Assembly: GCA_003170275.1 (NCBI GenBank)
Contig: PNAM01000055.1
Span: 23,421-87,420, forward strand
From: Myxococcales bacterium
Lineage (GTDB): Bacteria; Myxococcota_A; Polyangia; Palsa-1104
Length of the DNA: 64,000 nucleotides
Direction: 5' to 3'
Below the pieces are notes generated by a model that worked only from the letters and a program-made list of their open reading frames with translations, did no database searches and was not told where the DNA came from. Positions 8,925 through 17,618 of the stretch are shown here, piece by piece (positions within the stretch are counted from its first letter, which is position 1; every line of letters starts with the position of its first letter). The position numbers and the translations under genes are program-made.

Positions 8925-9365
8925 TCACGCGGCGCGCGCGGTGGCTACCCGGCGCTGCGCGCGCACGATCAGCGCGGTGCCCACCACGGTCGGCAGGATC
9001 CACCAATAGACGAACCAGGCGCGCGGCACGAGCTGGAAGCCGAACGCGGTCACCACGCCGATGTACGAGCCGGCCATCCCGCTGATGTGCCAGCGCAGCC
9101 AGCCGGTCGGGCGCAGCCGGGCCATCAGGTAGCCCGTGAGCCCGAGCGCGAAGGTGGGCGGCGTCATGATCTCGAACAGCGACCAGCCGGCGTGGCGCTG
9201 GCCGAGCAGCATGGCGCTCGCCAGCACCGACGTGAGCAGCCAGAAGTACGCCGTGCCGACGAGCGGATGGCGCGCGCGCCGGCTCTTGCGCCCGGCGAGC
9301 GCGACCCCGCCAAGGCCCAGCAGCAGCAGCCCCAGCGAGGCGTGAACGATCAACAGCGTGTGCAT
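8925..9365 (-). CDS. DUF2306-like integral membrane protein
   Basis: A 146-residue hydrophobic protein with about four transmembrane helices (HTLLIVHASLGLLLLGLGG, FWLLTSVLASAMLL, FALGLTGYLMA, WILPTVVGTALIV). Conserved His and Trp residues near the helices resemble the DUF2306 family of unknown function. The start at MHTLLIVHA is preferred because the longer frame adds a basic non-membrane segment that would overlap the operator region. It is divergently transcribed from padR across two PadR-type operators. It is therefore probably the regulated target gene, possibly for stress or solvent tolerance, which cannot be confirmed from sequence. Confidence 0.7.
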   Translation of the reverse strand: MHTLLIVHASLGLLLLGLGGVALAGRKSRRARHPLVGTAYFWLLTSVLASAMLLGQRHAGWSLFEIMTPPTFALGLTGYLMARLRPTGWLRWHISGMAGSYIGVVTAFGFQLVPRAWFVYWWILPTVVGTALIVRAQRRVATARAA

Positions 9366-9375
9366 TTCGAGACCC

Positions 9376-9395
9376 CTATGTCGGTTACGACATAG
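9376..9395. promoter_or_regulatory. PadR operator site 1
   Basis: The palindrome CTATGTCGGTTACGACATAG has 7 bp perfect arms and contains ATGT-N8-ACAT, the established core of PadR-family operators. It lies 10 bp upstream of the start codon of the divergent membrane gene, so binding should block its transcription or leader. Its centre is 43 bp, about four helical turns, from the second palindrome. Confidence 0.8.
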
Positions 9396-9418
9396 ACGAG
9401 CTTGCATCCTCGGCGACC

Positions 9419-9438
9419 CTATGTCAAGAGTGACATAG
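9419..9438. promoter_or_regulatory. PadR operator site 2
   Basis: The palindrome CTATGTCAAGAGTGACATAG has 7 bp perfect arms and the same ATGT-N8-ACAT core. It ends immediately before the padR ATG, so it covers the usual ribosome-binding position; only a weak AAGAG remains there. This placement suggests autorepression. The message may be leaderless or weakly translated. Confidence 0.8.
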
Positions 9439-9996
9439 ATGGCCGAGACGTCGACGCTGGGTTACGCGCTCCTGGGCCTGCTGGCCCGCGCGCCGCTGTC
9501 GGGCTGGGACCTGGCGCAGCGGCTGGACATGCCGGCCGGCTACTTCTGGAGCGCCGGCCACAGCCAGATCTATCCCGAGCTGAAGAAGCTCGAGCGCGCA
9601 AAGCTGGTCAAGCACACCAAGGTCGAGCAGCGCGACCGTCCCGACAAGAAGGTCTACGCGCTCACCGCGGCCGGCCGGCGCGCGCTGCGCCGCTGGGTGA
9701 CCACGCCGCTCGCACCCGCGCCCAAGCGCGACGAGCTCATGCTGCGCGTCTACTCGCTGTGGCTGGCCGACCCGGCCGACGCGGTCGCGTTCGTGCGCGA
9801 TCAAGAAGCCGTGCACCGCCGGCGCATCGCCGAGTACGAAACCCACCAGGCGGACGTCGAGCAGCACTGGGCCGCGGAGCTCGACGACCCGCGCTCGCCG
9901 CGCTTCGCCACCTACGCGACGCTCAGGCGCGGCCTCGGCTACGAGCGCGAGCTGGCCGACTGGTGCGCGTGGCTCGCGAGCCGCATCACCAGCTGA
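9439..9996 (+). CDS. PadR-family transcriptional repressor
   Basis: A 185-residue regulator. Residues ~5-85 form a PadR winged helix (TLGYALLGLLARAPLSGWDL, then QIYPELKKLERAKLV and the wing with KKVYALTAAGRRAL). Residues 95-180 form the C-terminal helical dimerisation domain typical of the larger PadR proteins (DPADAVAFVRDQEAVHRRRI). PadR repressors usually release DNA when a small aromatic or drug ligand binds. The start codon abuts operator 2, and operator 1 sits before the divergent membrane gene, so it likely represses both. The 3' end overlaps the converging nucleotidyltransferase gene by 11 bp. Confidence 0.9.
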   Translation: MAETSTLGYALLGLLARAPLSGWDLAQRLDMPAGYFWSAGHSQIYPELKKLERAKLVKHTKVEQRDRPDKKVYALTAAGRRALRRWVTTPLAPAPKRDELMLRVYSLWLADPADAVAFVRDQEAVHRRRIAEYETHQADVEQHWAAELDDPRSPRFATYATLRRGLGYERELADWCAWLASRITS

Positions 9997-10735
9997 CCAC
10001 GCTCTTGGCGCGCTCGAGATCCTCGACGGTGTCGATCTCGCGCCAGCCGCCGTCGATGAACGCCGGCCGCATCACCTCGCCGCCGGCGATCAGATCGTTG
10101 AGCAGATCGGTCAGGTACGCCACCTCGAAGCGCGGCGCGCGCCCATACGGCTGGCCCGCCAGCTCGGCCTTTCGCGCATGGAATCGCTCGCGCATCTGCG
10201 TCGCCGCGCGCTTGGAGAACCGCGCCAGGCCGATGAACTCGCCGGTCGCCTCGGCTGCGGGCATGGTCTTCTTGCCGACCAGCGTGACCCGCCCGTCCTC
10301 GACCCGGGCGACCTCGCCCTCCTCCACCGGATGGTTGAGCCGTCCCACGTACGCATCGTGCCAGCGACGGTCGATCACCAGCGAGTAATCGCCCGGCGTG
10401 TCTAGAGCGGTGCGCACCACCTCGGGCCGGAAGACGATGTCCGAGTAGCTGAACAGGAACGCGTCGTCCATCGCCGCTTCGGCGTAGAACAGCGAGCACA
10501 GGATGTTGTTCTCGCGAAACGCGTCGTTGTCGAAGTAGCGCGCGCCCGGGATCTGGATGTCTTCCTTACGATAGCCGCGCACGATCACCACGTCGTCGAC
10601 GCCCGCCGCGCGATACGCATCGAGCTGGCGCTCTAGGATCGATCGCCCGTTGACCTCCACCAGGCACTTGGGCCGATCGTCGGTGTACGGCGCCAACCGC
10701 CGCCCCATCCCGGCCGCGACGATGATCGCCCTCAT
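9986..10735 (-). CDS. Sugar/alcohol-phosphate nucleotidyltransferase
   Basis: A 249-residue protein with the nucleotidyltransferase Rossmann signature 'AIIVAAGMGRRLAPYTDDRP' then KCLVEVNGRSILERQ. Acidic metal-binding residues lie in SYSDIVF and near the C-terminus in the GGWREIDTVEDL segment. It should transfer a nucleotidyl group, probably CMP from CTP, onto a phosphorylated alcohol. The ATG overlaps the stop of the upstream CDP-alcohol phosphotransferase by 4 bp. A cytidylyltransferase coupled to a CDP-alcohol transferase parallels the IPCT/DIPPS pair of inositol-phosphate metabolism and the CDP-choline/ethanolamine logic. The actual alcohol is unknown. The longer in-frame extension upstream is a shadow of the neighbouring gene. 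Confidence 0.82.
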   Translation of the reverse strand: MRAIIVAAGMGRRLAPYTDDRPKCLVEVNGRSILERQLDAYRAAGVDDVVIVRGYRKEDIQIPGARYFDNDAFRENNILCSLFYAEAAMDDAFLFSYSDIVFRPEVVRTALDTPGDYSLVIDRRWHDAYVGRLNHPVEEGEVARVEDGRVTLVGKKTMPAAEATGEFIGLARFSKRAATQMRERFHARKAELAGQPYGRAPRFEVAYLTDLLNDLIAGGEVMRPAFIDGGWREIDTVEDLERAKSVVSW

Positions 10736-11472
10736 GACGTCCTTTTCGCAGGACGACCGAGCTTGATCAAGATGATCAGGCTGGTTCGCCCCAGGTACAG
10801 CACATGCGCGCCGAGGTAGGCGTAGAGAAAAAGGTCGAGCCGATCGAACGCGCAGACGTACAGGAACCAGCTCGGGTAGTGCAGGACGTAGCGGCCGAGC
10901 GCTTCGACCAGCGCGAGCGGCGAGAGGGATCGTGGCGCGTGATCGCCACGCTCGGTCGCGGGCGCGAGCGGTGGGGCGCCGGTGGCCTCGAGATATTCGG
11001 GCCGGCGCGTGAAGGTGGTGAGCGTGATGCCGACTGCGGCGGTGAACAGCCCGCCGATCCCGTAGAGCAACCAGCGCTCGTCGAACCCGCCGACCCACCA
11101 CAGCCGCACCGCGGCCGAGCCGATCACCAGGAACGCCTTGACCTCGTCGAGCATGAAGTCGAGCAGCGCGCCGACGGGGGACGCCATCCCCTTGATGCGC
11201 GCCAACTGCCCGTCCACGCAGTCGATGATGTACGCCAGCTGCAACACCAGGCCGGCCACGATCAGCCCGAGGTGTGTCCGCCACAGGATGAGCGTCGCGG
11301 CGCCCGCGCCGGCCACCGCAATCGCCAGGAACGACACCTGGTTGGGCGTGACCGACGTGCCTTTGAGCAGGTACACGAACAGCGCCGCGGGCGGGCGCGA
11401 GATCCATTCGGTCCAGAAGTTGTCGCGCTTCTTCTTCGACTGCCGGTAGATGTCCCGAACCGCGGCGAGCAT
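10732..11472 (-). CDS. CDP-alcohol phosphatidyltransferase family membrane enzyme
   Basis: A 246-residue integral membrane protein with several transmembrane helices. The full family signature D-x2-D-G-x2-A-R-x8-G-x3-D-x3-D appears as 'DCVDGQLARIKG' followed by GALLDFMLDE, near residue 85. These aspartates bind the metal that activates the CDP-alcohol. The enzyme should replace CMP with an acceptor alcohol or phosphate group, making a phospholipid headgroup or an inositol-phosphate-type solute. The downstream nucleotidyltransferase overlaps its stop and probably makes its CDP-activated donor. The polar N-terminus (YRQSKKKRDNFWTEW) is cytoplasmic. The exact product cannot be read. Confidence 0.85.
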   Translation of the reverse strand: MLAAVRDIYRQSKKKRDNFWTEWISRPPAALFVYLLKGTSVTPNQVSFLAIAVAGAGAATLILWRTHLGLIVAGLVLQLAYIIDCVDGQLARIKGMASPVGALLDFMLDEVKAFLVIGSAAVRLWWVGGFDERWLLYGIGGLFTAAVGITLTTFTRRPEYLEATGAPPLAPATERGDHAPRSLSPLALVEALGRYVLHYPSWFLYVCAFDRLDLFLYAYLGAHVLYLGRTSLIILIKLGRPAKRTS

Positions 11473-11595
11473 GTCGGCTCAGCTTTATCACACACGGGTG
11501 TGCTGCAACACCTCCAGATCGCCGCTTTTCGTTGAAATTACGGTCATGTCCATGATACCCATCGCTGGCCATAAAGCCTGGCGGGAGCAACACCG

Positions 11596-14500
11596 ATGTC
11601 CAAAGTTTCAGAGTCGGAGATCCAGTCGATCGTCGAGCGGCTGCGGCTGGGGCGATGCGTTTTGTGTGCAGGTAGCCGGATCGCGCCTTCGGGCGGTGGC
11701 GACGGGACCTTTCGCGGGCTCGTCGAGAAGCTGCTCGAGCAGGTCTCCGATGCCGACAAGGGCGACGCGCAGGCGGTGCTCAAGAACCGCCCACTGGCGT
11801 TGGCAGGTTTCGTGCGGCGCCGCCTTGGAGACCGCTTCGTGCCGTCGCTGAAGCTGGCCACCGTGTCGCAGGCCGAGCTCCCCGAAGTGGTGCGGCTCCT
11901 CGGCGAGCTGCCCTTCCGCGCGATCGTGACCACCTCCTACGACGATACGTTCGAGCGCGCGTTCACGCGCGACGGCGCGATGCCCAAGGTGTACACGCCC
12001 TCGGACGCGGCCGAGCTGAAGAAGGACGGCAAGGCGCGCTTCGTGTTCAAGGCGCTCGGCGATCCGGCCCGCGCCGAGACGGTGGTATGGAGCGCCGAGG
12101 ATCTGCAGGGCGCGCTCGCCGACGGCGGCTATCGCACGGTCGCGCATGATCTGTACCGGTCGCGCAGCTTTCTGTTCGTCGGCTTCGAGGGTGGCGACCC
12201 CGATCTCGGCATCCTGCTCGAGCGCGTGCTCTCCGGCGCGCGCGCTGGCGACACCGAGCACTTCGCCGTGCTGCCCGGCCTGTCGGCGATCGAGAAGGAA
12301 GAACTGTACGCGGCCTACAAGATTCGCGTGCTCGAGGCCGAGGACGTCTCGGAGCTGGCGCGCAGCCTCAAGGAAGCGCTCGGCGACAACCACGGCCCGG
12401 TGCTGCCGGACGACGACGACGCCGACGGCTGGCTCGCGCTCCTGGCCGAGGATCCGGCGCGCTCCGACGCGCTCGATCGGCTCGACGCGCTCGAGAAGAA
12501 GCTGCGCGAGCTCAACGATCACGAGAAGCTGGTCGACCTGTTCCTCGGCCGCGTGGGCGTCGAGCAGGACGCGTCGAAGCGGTCGCACATGCTGCTCGAG
12601 GTCGCGCGCCTGTTCGAGAACGAGGTGGGCGACCTGGCCAAGGCGTTCACCGCGCTGCTCGCCGGCTATAAAGAGGATCCGCAGCCGAACGTGTGGACCG
12701 AGCTCGAACGGCTCGCGTCGGCGACCGGCATGTGGACCGAGCTGCTCTCCGAGCTGACCGAGGTGGTGCCGTCGCTGCCCGAGCTCGATCGCGCCGGCGC
12801 GTGGGTGCGCGTCGCGCGGCTGTACTCGGACAAGCTGGGCAACACCGAGTACGCGCTCACGTCGCTGACCGAGGCGCTCAAGCTGGCGCCCGATCTGACC
12901 GAGGCGCAGGAGATGCGCATCACGCTGTTGCGCCGCTCGGAGCGTTGGAAGGAGCTCGCCGATGCGCTGTGGAAGCGCGCCGTAGAGGAAGACGCGCCGG
13001 GCAAGCGCGCCGAGCTGTACATCGAGCAGGCCGACATCTACGAGAACCGGCTCAGCGATGGCGCGCAGGCCATCCGCTGCTACCAGCAGGCGCTCGAGGC
13101 CGAGCCGGGCTCGCATGACGCGCGCACCGCGCTGGAGACGCTGCTGCGCCGCCGCGGCGAGTGGAAGGATCTCGCGGCCGTGCTCGACGACAAGGCCAAG
13201 CTTGCCGGCGCTGAAGATGCGGTGATGATCCGCCGCGAGGTGGCCGAGCTGTTCGCGGAGAAGCTGAGCGATCGCAAGGCGGCCATCGAGCGCTACGAAG
13301 CGCTGCGTGACGAGGCGCCGCGCGATCTGCAGACGCTGCGCGCGCTCGAGCGGCTGTACGAGCAGGATGGCCGCCACGAGGACTATCTGAGCGTGCTCGG
13401 GCAGCAGGCTGAAGCGGTCGACTCCGAGCGCGAGCGGGCCGCGCTCTACCGCCGCATGGCCGCCGAGTGGGAAGAGCAGCCGGGCAGCCTGGCCCATGAC
13501 CGGGCCGAGGAGTGTCTGGAGAAGCTGCTGCAGCTCGACGCGCGCTCCGAGGACGCGTTCCGCTCGCTCGAGCGGCTCTATCGCGCCGATCACAAGTGGG
13601 ACGAGCTGGTCGACGTGTACCGCCGCCACGCGACGATCGTGCCGGCGCCCATCCGCGGCGAGATCTACGCGCAGATCGGCTCGATCTACGAGCTCGAGCT
13701 CAAGGACGCGACGCGCGCGATCGAGGCGTTCCTCGACGTGGACACGGCGCTGCCGAACCACGCCGAGGCGTTGCAAGCGCTCACCCGGCTGTACGAGAAG
13801 TCCGAGGCGTACGAGAAGACCATCGAGCTCTACGAGCGTCGCGCCGGGCTGGCCGAGGTTCGCGCGCACAAGGTCGAGCTGTTCCACCGCGCCGGCGAGC
13901 TGACCGCCGAGCGGCTGGGCGACGCCAAGGCGGCCGAGGCGCGCTTCATGCGCGCGCTCGAGCTCGACGCGACCTACGTGCCGGCGATGACCGCGCTGGT
14001 CGAGATCTATCGCAAGAACGGCGAGTTCTTGAAGGCCGCCAAGCTCTTGGTCGAGGCCGTGCCGCACACGCCCAACCGGCTCGAGCGCACCCGCCTCTTG
14101 GTCGAGGCGGGCGAGATCTTCGACGGGCTCGAGGACAAGAAGAAGGCGACGCAGCTCTACCTCGACGCGCTGTCGGTCGATCCGGAGCACGTCGAGGCCG
14201 GCGAGCGCGTGGCCGAGCTCTTGTGGGAGGCCGAGCGCTACAACGACCTGGTGCCGGTGCTGGAGATGCTCACCCGCAAGGCCGCCGATTCGAACCTGCA
14301 GATCGAGCGGCTGGTGCGGCTCGGACGCGCGGCCAAGGCGATGGGCCTCACCGACAAGGTGCAGAAGGCCTACACGCGCGCGGCCGAGCTCGACCCGACC
14401 AACCTCGAGGCGCAGCGCGGCCGGGCCGATCAGCCCTATCAGAAGGGCGATTGGAAGGAGGCGCGCGCTTCGCTGGAGAAGGTGTTCGAGCATCACGTGG

Positions 14501-16398
14501 ACGACCTGCCGCCGTCGGAGCGCGTCGAGCTGTTCTATCAGCTCGGCACCTGCGAGCTCAGGCTCGAGCGCAAGGACCACGCGAAGGATTGGTACGGCAA
14601 GGCGCTGGAGGTCGATCCGACGCACCGCCCGTCGCTGTTGGCGATGATGGAGTTCGGCGAGACCAAGCCCGAGTCGCTGATCGACGCCAAGAAGGCGCTG
14701 CTCGCCACCGCGGACGGCGAGGAGAAGGTGCGGCTGCTCAGCGAGATCGGCGATCTCTACCTCGACAAGCTGGAGGATCCGCCGCTGGCGGTGGGCGCGT
14801 ATCGCGAGGCGCTCGAGCTGCGGCCGGACGATCACAAGCTGTTGCACAAGTGCCTCGACGTGTACGTCGAGCAGAAGGCGTGGGCGCAGGGACTGGAGAT
14901 GCTCGAGCGGCTGATCGCGGCCGAGAAGAGCCCGACCGTGCGCGCCAAGTACCGGCACGCGGCCGGCCTGATCTGCCGCGACGAGCTGGGCAGGCCGGAA
15001 GAGGCGGCCAAGCTGCTCATCGAGGCGCTCGACGACGATCAGACGCTGGAGCGCTCGGCGCAGGCGCTCGAGGAGCTGTTCAACGAGCGGCAGGAGTGGA
15101 AGGAGCTGGCGCGCTTCTACCGCAAGGAGCTCAAGCGCATCGGGCCCGAGACCTCGGACGGCCAGAAAGATCCGAAGAACGCCGAGCGGCTGCGGCTGTG
15201 GTCGGCGCTCGGCGAGGTGTGCCTCGACAAGCTGGGCGAGCGCGAGAGCGCGCTGGCGGCCCTCGAGGTGGCGCTGACGCTCGATCGCAACAACCTCGAT
15301 CGGCACAAGCAGCTCGCCGATCTGTACGTGCAGGCCGGACCGGACCGCTTCGACAAGGCGATCCTCGAGCACCAGATCCTCCTGCGCGTGGAGAAGCAGC
15401 GGGTGATCAGCTATCGCTCGCTCAAGCACCTGTACGTGCAGACCGGGCAGCGGGACAAGGCGGCGGCGTGCTCGTACGCGCTCACCTTCCTGAAGAAGGG
15501 CGAGCCGGACGATCAGAAGGTGGTGGGCGAGCTCAAGGCCAAGGCCGGGCAGCCGATGGCCGTGGCGCGGCGCGCGCTCAACGACGAGGTGTGGACGAGG
15601 CTGGCCCACCCCGACGAAGATCGCTTCCTACAGGTCCTGTTCTCGACGGTGTCGCCGATGCTGACCGCGGCGCAGGCGCAGCCGCACAAGACCTACAACC
15701 TCGTCCGCAAGGACGCGGTCGACGCGTCGGATCCGCGGCCGTTCGCCAAGGCGCTGCGCTACGTGGTTTCGACGCTGGCGGTGCCGGCGACCGAGACCTA
15801 TCTGCGCTACGAGCAGAAGGAGCCGATCACGTTCCTCAACTGCATCGACAAGCTCCCGGTGCCGGTGTTCATCGTCGGGCAGCCGCTAGCCGGCGACAAG
15901 CGGCCCGAGCGCGAGCTGGTGTTCGAGCTGGCGCGCCGCGCCGCGCATCTGCGGCCCGAGCGGATGCTGCGCTATGTGCTACCGCAGCCGGCGCAGCTCG
16001 CCCACATCATCGACGCGGCCATGCTGATCGGCGAGATGCCGACCGAGAAGGGCGCGTCGCAGCCCAACCCGACCGGCGAGCTGGCCAAGACCGCGCAAGG
16101 CATGAAGCGCGCGCTCACGCCGGTGCAGCTCGAACAGGTGGCGAGCGTCGGGCGCAAGCTGCGCGCAGCCGGCGTCAAGAGCGAGGCGGCGGCGCTCGGC
16201 TGGTTGCAGACCAGCGACCTCACCGCGTCGCGCGCCGGGCTGGTGCTGGCCGGCGATCTGGAGACCTGCGCACGGCTGCTGGCGGCCGAGGCGCAGTCGG
16301 CCAGCTCGCTACCGGCCATGCAGCGCCTGCTGGACCTGGTCTGGTCCAGCGTCACCGAAGAAATGTTCGCCGTTCGCAAGCACCTCGGCCTGATGTAG
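11596..16398 (+). CDS. Giant SIR2-like domain / TPR repeat protein
   Basis: A 1600-residue cytoplasmic protein with no signal or membrane segment. Residues ~1-250 have a SIR2_2-type Rossmann fold: CVLCAGSRIA at 21-30, VTTSYDDTFERAF near 111-123, and a FLFVGFEGGDPDLG segment near 192-205. By eye, Ser114 replaces the catalytic Asn of TTNYD, and Leu154 in KALGD replaces the catalytic His of KLHGD, so NADase activity is doubtful. Residues ~280-1330 are 20-plus TPR-like helical repeats of 35-40 residues (for example 'RAIEAFLDVDTALPNHAEAL'). Residues ~1330-1600 form a distinct C-terminal domain. A GGGAG ribosome site precedes the ATG. It is monocistronic, flanked by a ~120 bp leader, and is probably a large protein-interaction scaffold. 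Confidence 0.8.
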   Translation: MSKVSESEIQSIVERLRLGRCVLCAGSRIAPSGGGDGTFRGLVEKLLEQVSDADKGDAQAVLKNRPLALAGFVRRRLGDRFVPSLKLATVSQAELPEVVRLLGELPFRAIVTTSYDDTFERAFTRDGAMPKVYTPSDAAELKKDGKARFVFKALGDPARAETVVWSAEDLQGALADGGYRTVAHDLYRSRSFLFVGFEGGDPDLGILLERVLSGARAGDTEHFAVLPGLSAIEKEELYAAYKIRVLEAEDVSELARSLKEALGDNHGPVLPDDDDADGWLALLAEDPARSDALDRLDALEKKLRELNDHEKLVDLFLGRVGVEQDASKRSHMLLEVARLFENEVGDLAKAFTALLAGYKEDPQPNVWTELERLASATGMWTELLSELTEVVPSLPELDRAGAWVRVARLYSDKLGNTEYALTSLTEALKLAPDLTEAQEMRITLLRRSERWKELADALWKRAVEEDAPGKRAELYIEQADIYENRLSDGAQAIRCYQQALEAEPGSHDARTALETLLRRRGEWKDLAAVLDDKAKLAGAEDAVMIRREVAELFAEKLSDRKAAIERYEALRDEAPRDLQTLRALERLYEQDGRHEDYLSVLGQQAEAVDSERERAALYRRMAAEWEEQPGSLAHDRAEECLEKLLQLDARSEDAFRSLERLYRADHKWDELVDVYRRHATIVPAPIRGEIYAQIGSIYELELKDATRAIEAFLDVDTALPNHAEALQALTRLYEKSEAYEKTIELYERRAGLAEVRAHKVELFHRAGELTAERLGDAKAAEARFMRALELDATYVPAMTALVEIYRKNGEFLKAAKLLVEAVPHTPNRLERTRLLVEAGEIFDGLEDKKKATQLYLDALSVDPEHVEAGERVAELLWEAERYNDLVPVLEMLTRKAADSNLQIERLVRLGRAAKAMGLTDKVQKAYTRAAELDPTNLEAQRGRADQPYQKGDWKEARASLEKVFEHHVDDLPPSERVELFYQLGTCELRLERKDHAKDWYGKALEVDPTHRPSLLAMMEFGETKPESLIDAKKALLATADGEEKVRLLSEIGDLYLDKLEDPPLAVGAYREALELRPDDHKLLHKCLDVYVEQKAWAQGLEMLERLIAAEKSPTVRAKYRHAAGLICRDELGRPEEAAKLLIEALDDDQTLERSAQALEELFNERQEWKELARFYRKELKRIGPETSDGQKDPKNAERLRLWSALGEVCLDKLGERESALAALEVALTLDRNNLDRHKQLADLYVQAGPDRFDKAILEHQILLRVEKQRVISYRSLKHLYVQTGQRDKAAACSYALTFLKKGEPDDQKVVGELKAKAGQPMAVARRALNDEVWTRLAHPDEDRFLQVLFSTVSPMLTAAQAQPHKTYNLVRKDAVDASDPRPFAKALRYVVSTLAVPATETYLRYEQKEPITFLNCIDKLPVPVFIVGQPLAGDKRPERELVFELARRAAHLRPERMLRYVLPQPAQLAHIIDAAMLIGEMPTEKGASQPNPTGELAKTAQGMKRALTPVQLEQVASVGRKLRAAGVKSEAAALGWLQTSDLTASRAGLVLAGDLETCARLLAAEAQSASSLPAMQRLLDLVWSSVTEEMFAVRKHLGLM

Positions 16399-16434
16399 GC
16401 TTCGTTCAGATTTAGCTTAACAGGGGTAGCCTCC

Positions 16435-17352
16435 ATGAAAAGAGATCGGCTGTACGGGTACGCGCTGTCGGCGGTGCTGCTGCTCGGCATCGGCGCGGCG
16501 GTCGTCGAGTGCACGGGCGGAGCGGTGTGCGGCAACGGCACCAAGGAAGACGGCGAGGACTGCGACAACGGCGTGAACAACGGCACCGCGGGCAACACCT
16601 GCTCGGCGGCTTGCAAGTCGATCGCCGCGCCCCCGCACGCCTCGATCCAGGTCTTCTACACGCGCGTCAAGGTGGACGTGGGCGACTCGTACCCGAACTA
16701 TCCGAGCCCGAGCTGCAACGAGCTGGGCGTGGACAAGGCGCACATGGTGCTCACCGGGCCGATGCCGATCGACGTGATGGTCGCCTGCTCGTCGCCGTCG
16801 ATGCAGTTCGACCCGGTCATGCCCGGCACCTACCAGGCTGCCATCACGCTCCTCGACTCCACCGGCGCGGCGGTCACCAAGACCGCGATGTCGGCCATGG
16901 TCGACGTGCAGATCGGCAACCAGACCAACATCACCGTCGACTTCCTGCCCGAAGATTATCTCAAGAGCTACACCGGCAGCCTCGACTTCCTGGCGTCGTG
17001 GGGCGCGGCCAACAAGGCGTGCGGGGACGTCACGCCGGTGGTGACGCTGGAGACGCTCAAGCTGGTCAAGATGGGCACCACTACGCCGGTGGCGGCGATG
17101 ACCAACTCGATGCACAAGCTCGACGGCACGGCCGCCGGCTGCTTCACGATGAGCGGGGCGATGGGGTACGAAGAGGTCGTCGCGCTGCCGTGGGGATACT
17201 ACGATCTGACGGTGACCGGGCAGGCGGGCGGGGTCACGGCGTACTGCAAGAAGTTCAAGATGTTCACCGGGCCGGGGGCGGCGAATCCCACGTTCGCCCT
17301 GGTGGTCGACGACGTGAACAGCTTCGACGGCGGGGCGTCGGCCTGTCCGTAG
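16435..17352 (+). CDS. Exported protein with DUF4215-like Cys repeat
   Basis: A 305-residue protein with an N-terminal signal (YGYALSAVLLLGIGAAVVEC). Next comes one 'CGNGTKEDGEDCDNG' repeat followed by CSAACK, the motif of the myxobacterial cysteine-rich DUF4215 repeat. The rest is beta-rich with paired cysteines and resembles an Ig-like or carboxypeptidase-regulatory fold, without visible catalytic residues. Cys26 could be lipidated, but VVEC is a poor lipobox. An AGGGG ribosome site lies 8 bp upstream. It is probably surface or periplasmic; the function is unknown. Confidence 0.75.
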   Translation: MKRDRLYGYALSAVLLLGIGAAVVECTGGAVCGNGTKEDGEDCDNGVNNGTAGNTCSAACKSIAAPPHASIQVFYTRVKVDVGDSYPNYPSPSCNELGVDKAHMVLTGPMPIDVMVACSSPSMQFDPVMPGTYQAAITLLDSTGAAVTKTAMSAMVDVQIGNQTNITVDFLPEDYLKSYTGSLDFLASWGAANKACGDVTPVVTLETLKLVKMGTTTPVAAMTNSMHKLDGTAAGCFTMSGAMGYEEVVALPWGYYDLTVTGQAGGVTAYCKKFKMFTGPGAANPTFALVVDDVNSFDGGASACP

Positions 17353-17369
17353 CTTCCGTTGGTGCGCTC

Positions 17370-17570
17370 GTGGCGGCGCTCCTTTTGGGCGGGTGTGATT
17401 CGCAACCGGCGGACGACGGCTGCGTGACGGACGGCGACTGCGTGGCGGGAGCGCGGTGCGAGCCTGGGACCGGCGTGTGCGTGCAGTTTCACAATCCGAT
17501 CGATGCCGGCGTTCCGGATCTGCTCGGGCTCGATCTCGGAGCCGCGACCGATCTGCCGGCGGCGGATTAG
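17370..17570 (+). CDS. Small Cys-rich lipoprotein, start uncertain
   Basis: A short frame encodes ALLLGGC followed by 'CVTDGDCVAGARCEPGTGVC', the same CxxDxDC pattern as the other lipoproteins in this window, and ends in an Asp/Leu-rich tail. LLGGC is a good lipobox. The GTG at 17370 leaves only eight residues before the Cys, too short for a normal signal. Starting at the CTG at 17343 gives a better length but an unusual start codon and no positive charge. It directly follows the previous exported-protein gene, so translation may be coupled, or a frameshift may hide the true N-terminus. Confidence 0.5.
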   Translation: MAALLLGGCDSQPADDGCVTDGDCVAGARCEPGTGVCVQFHNPIDAGVPDLLGLDLGAATDLPAAD

Positions 17571-17618
17571 CCGGCGCGCGCTGGCAAAGACCTCTCCTCC
17601 GCCGTATCCTTACGATCG

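Noticed and set aside
11596..12400. An active SIR2 defence NADase
   Set aside because: By eye both catalytic residues are replaced, and no phage-sensor partner or other defence gene is adjacent.
11608..15609. A 1333-residue open frame on the minus strand opposite the SIR2-TPR gene
   Set aside because: High GC produces long open antisense frames. It is Arg/Leu/Ala/Gln-rich with no family motifs, while the plus-strand frame has clear SIR2 and TPR signatures.
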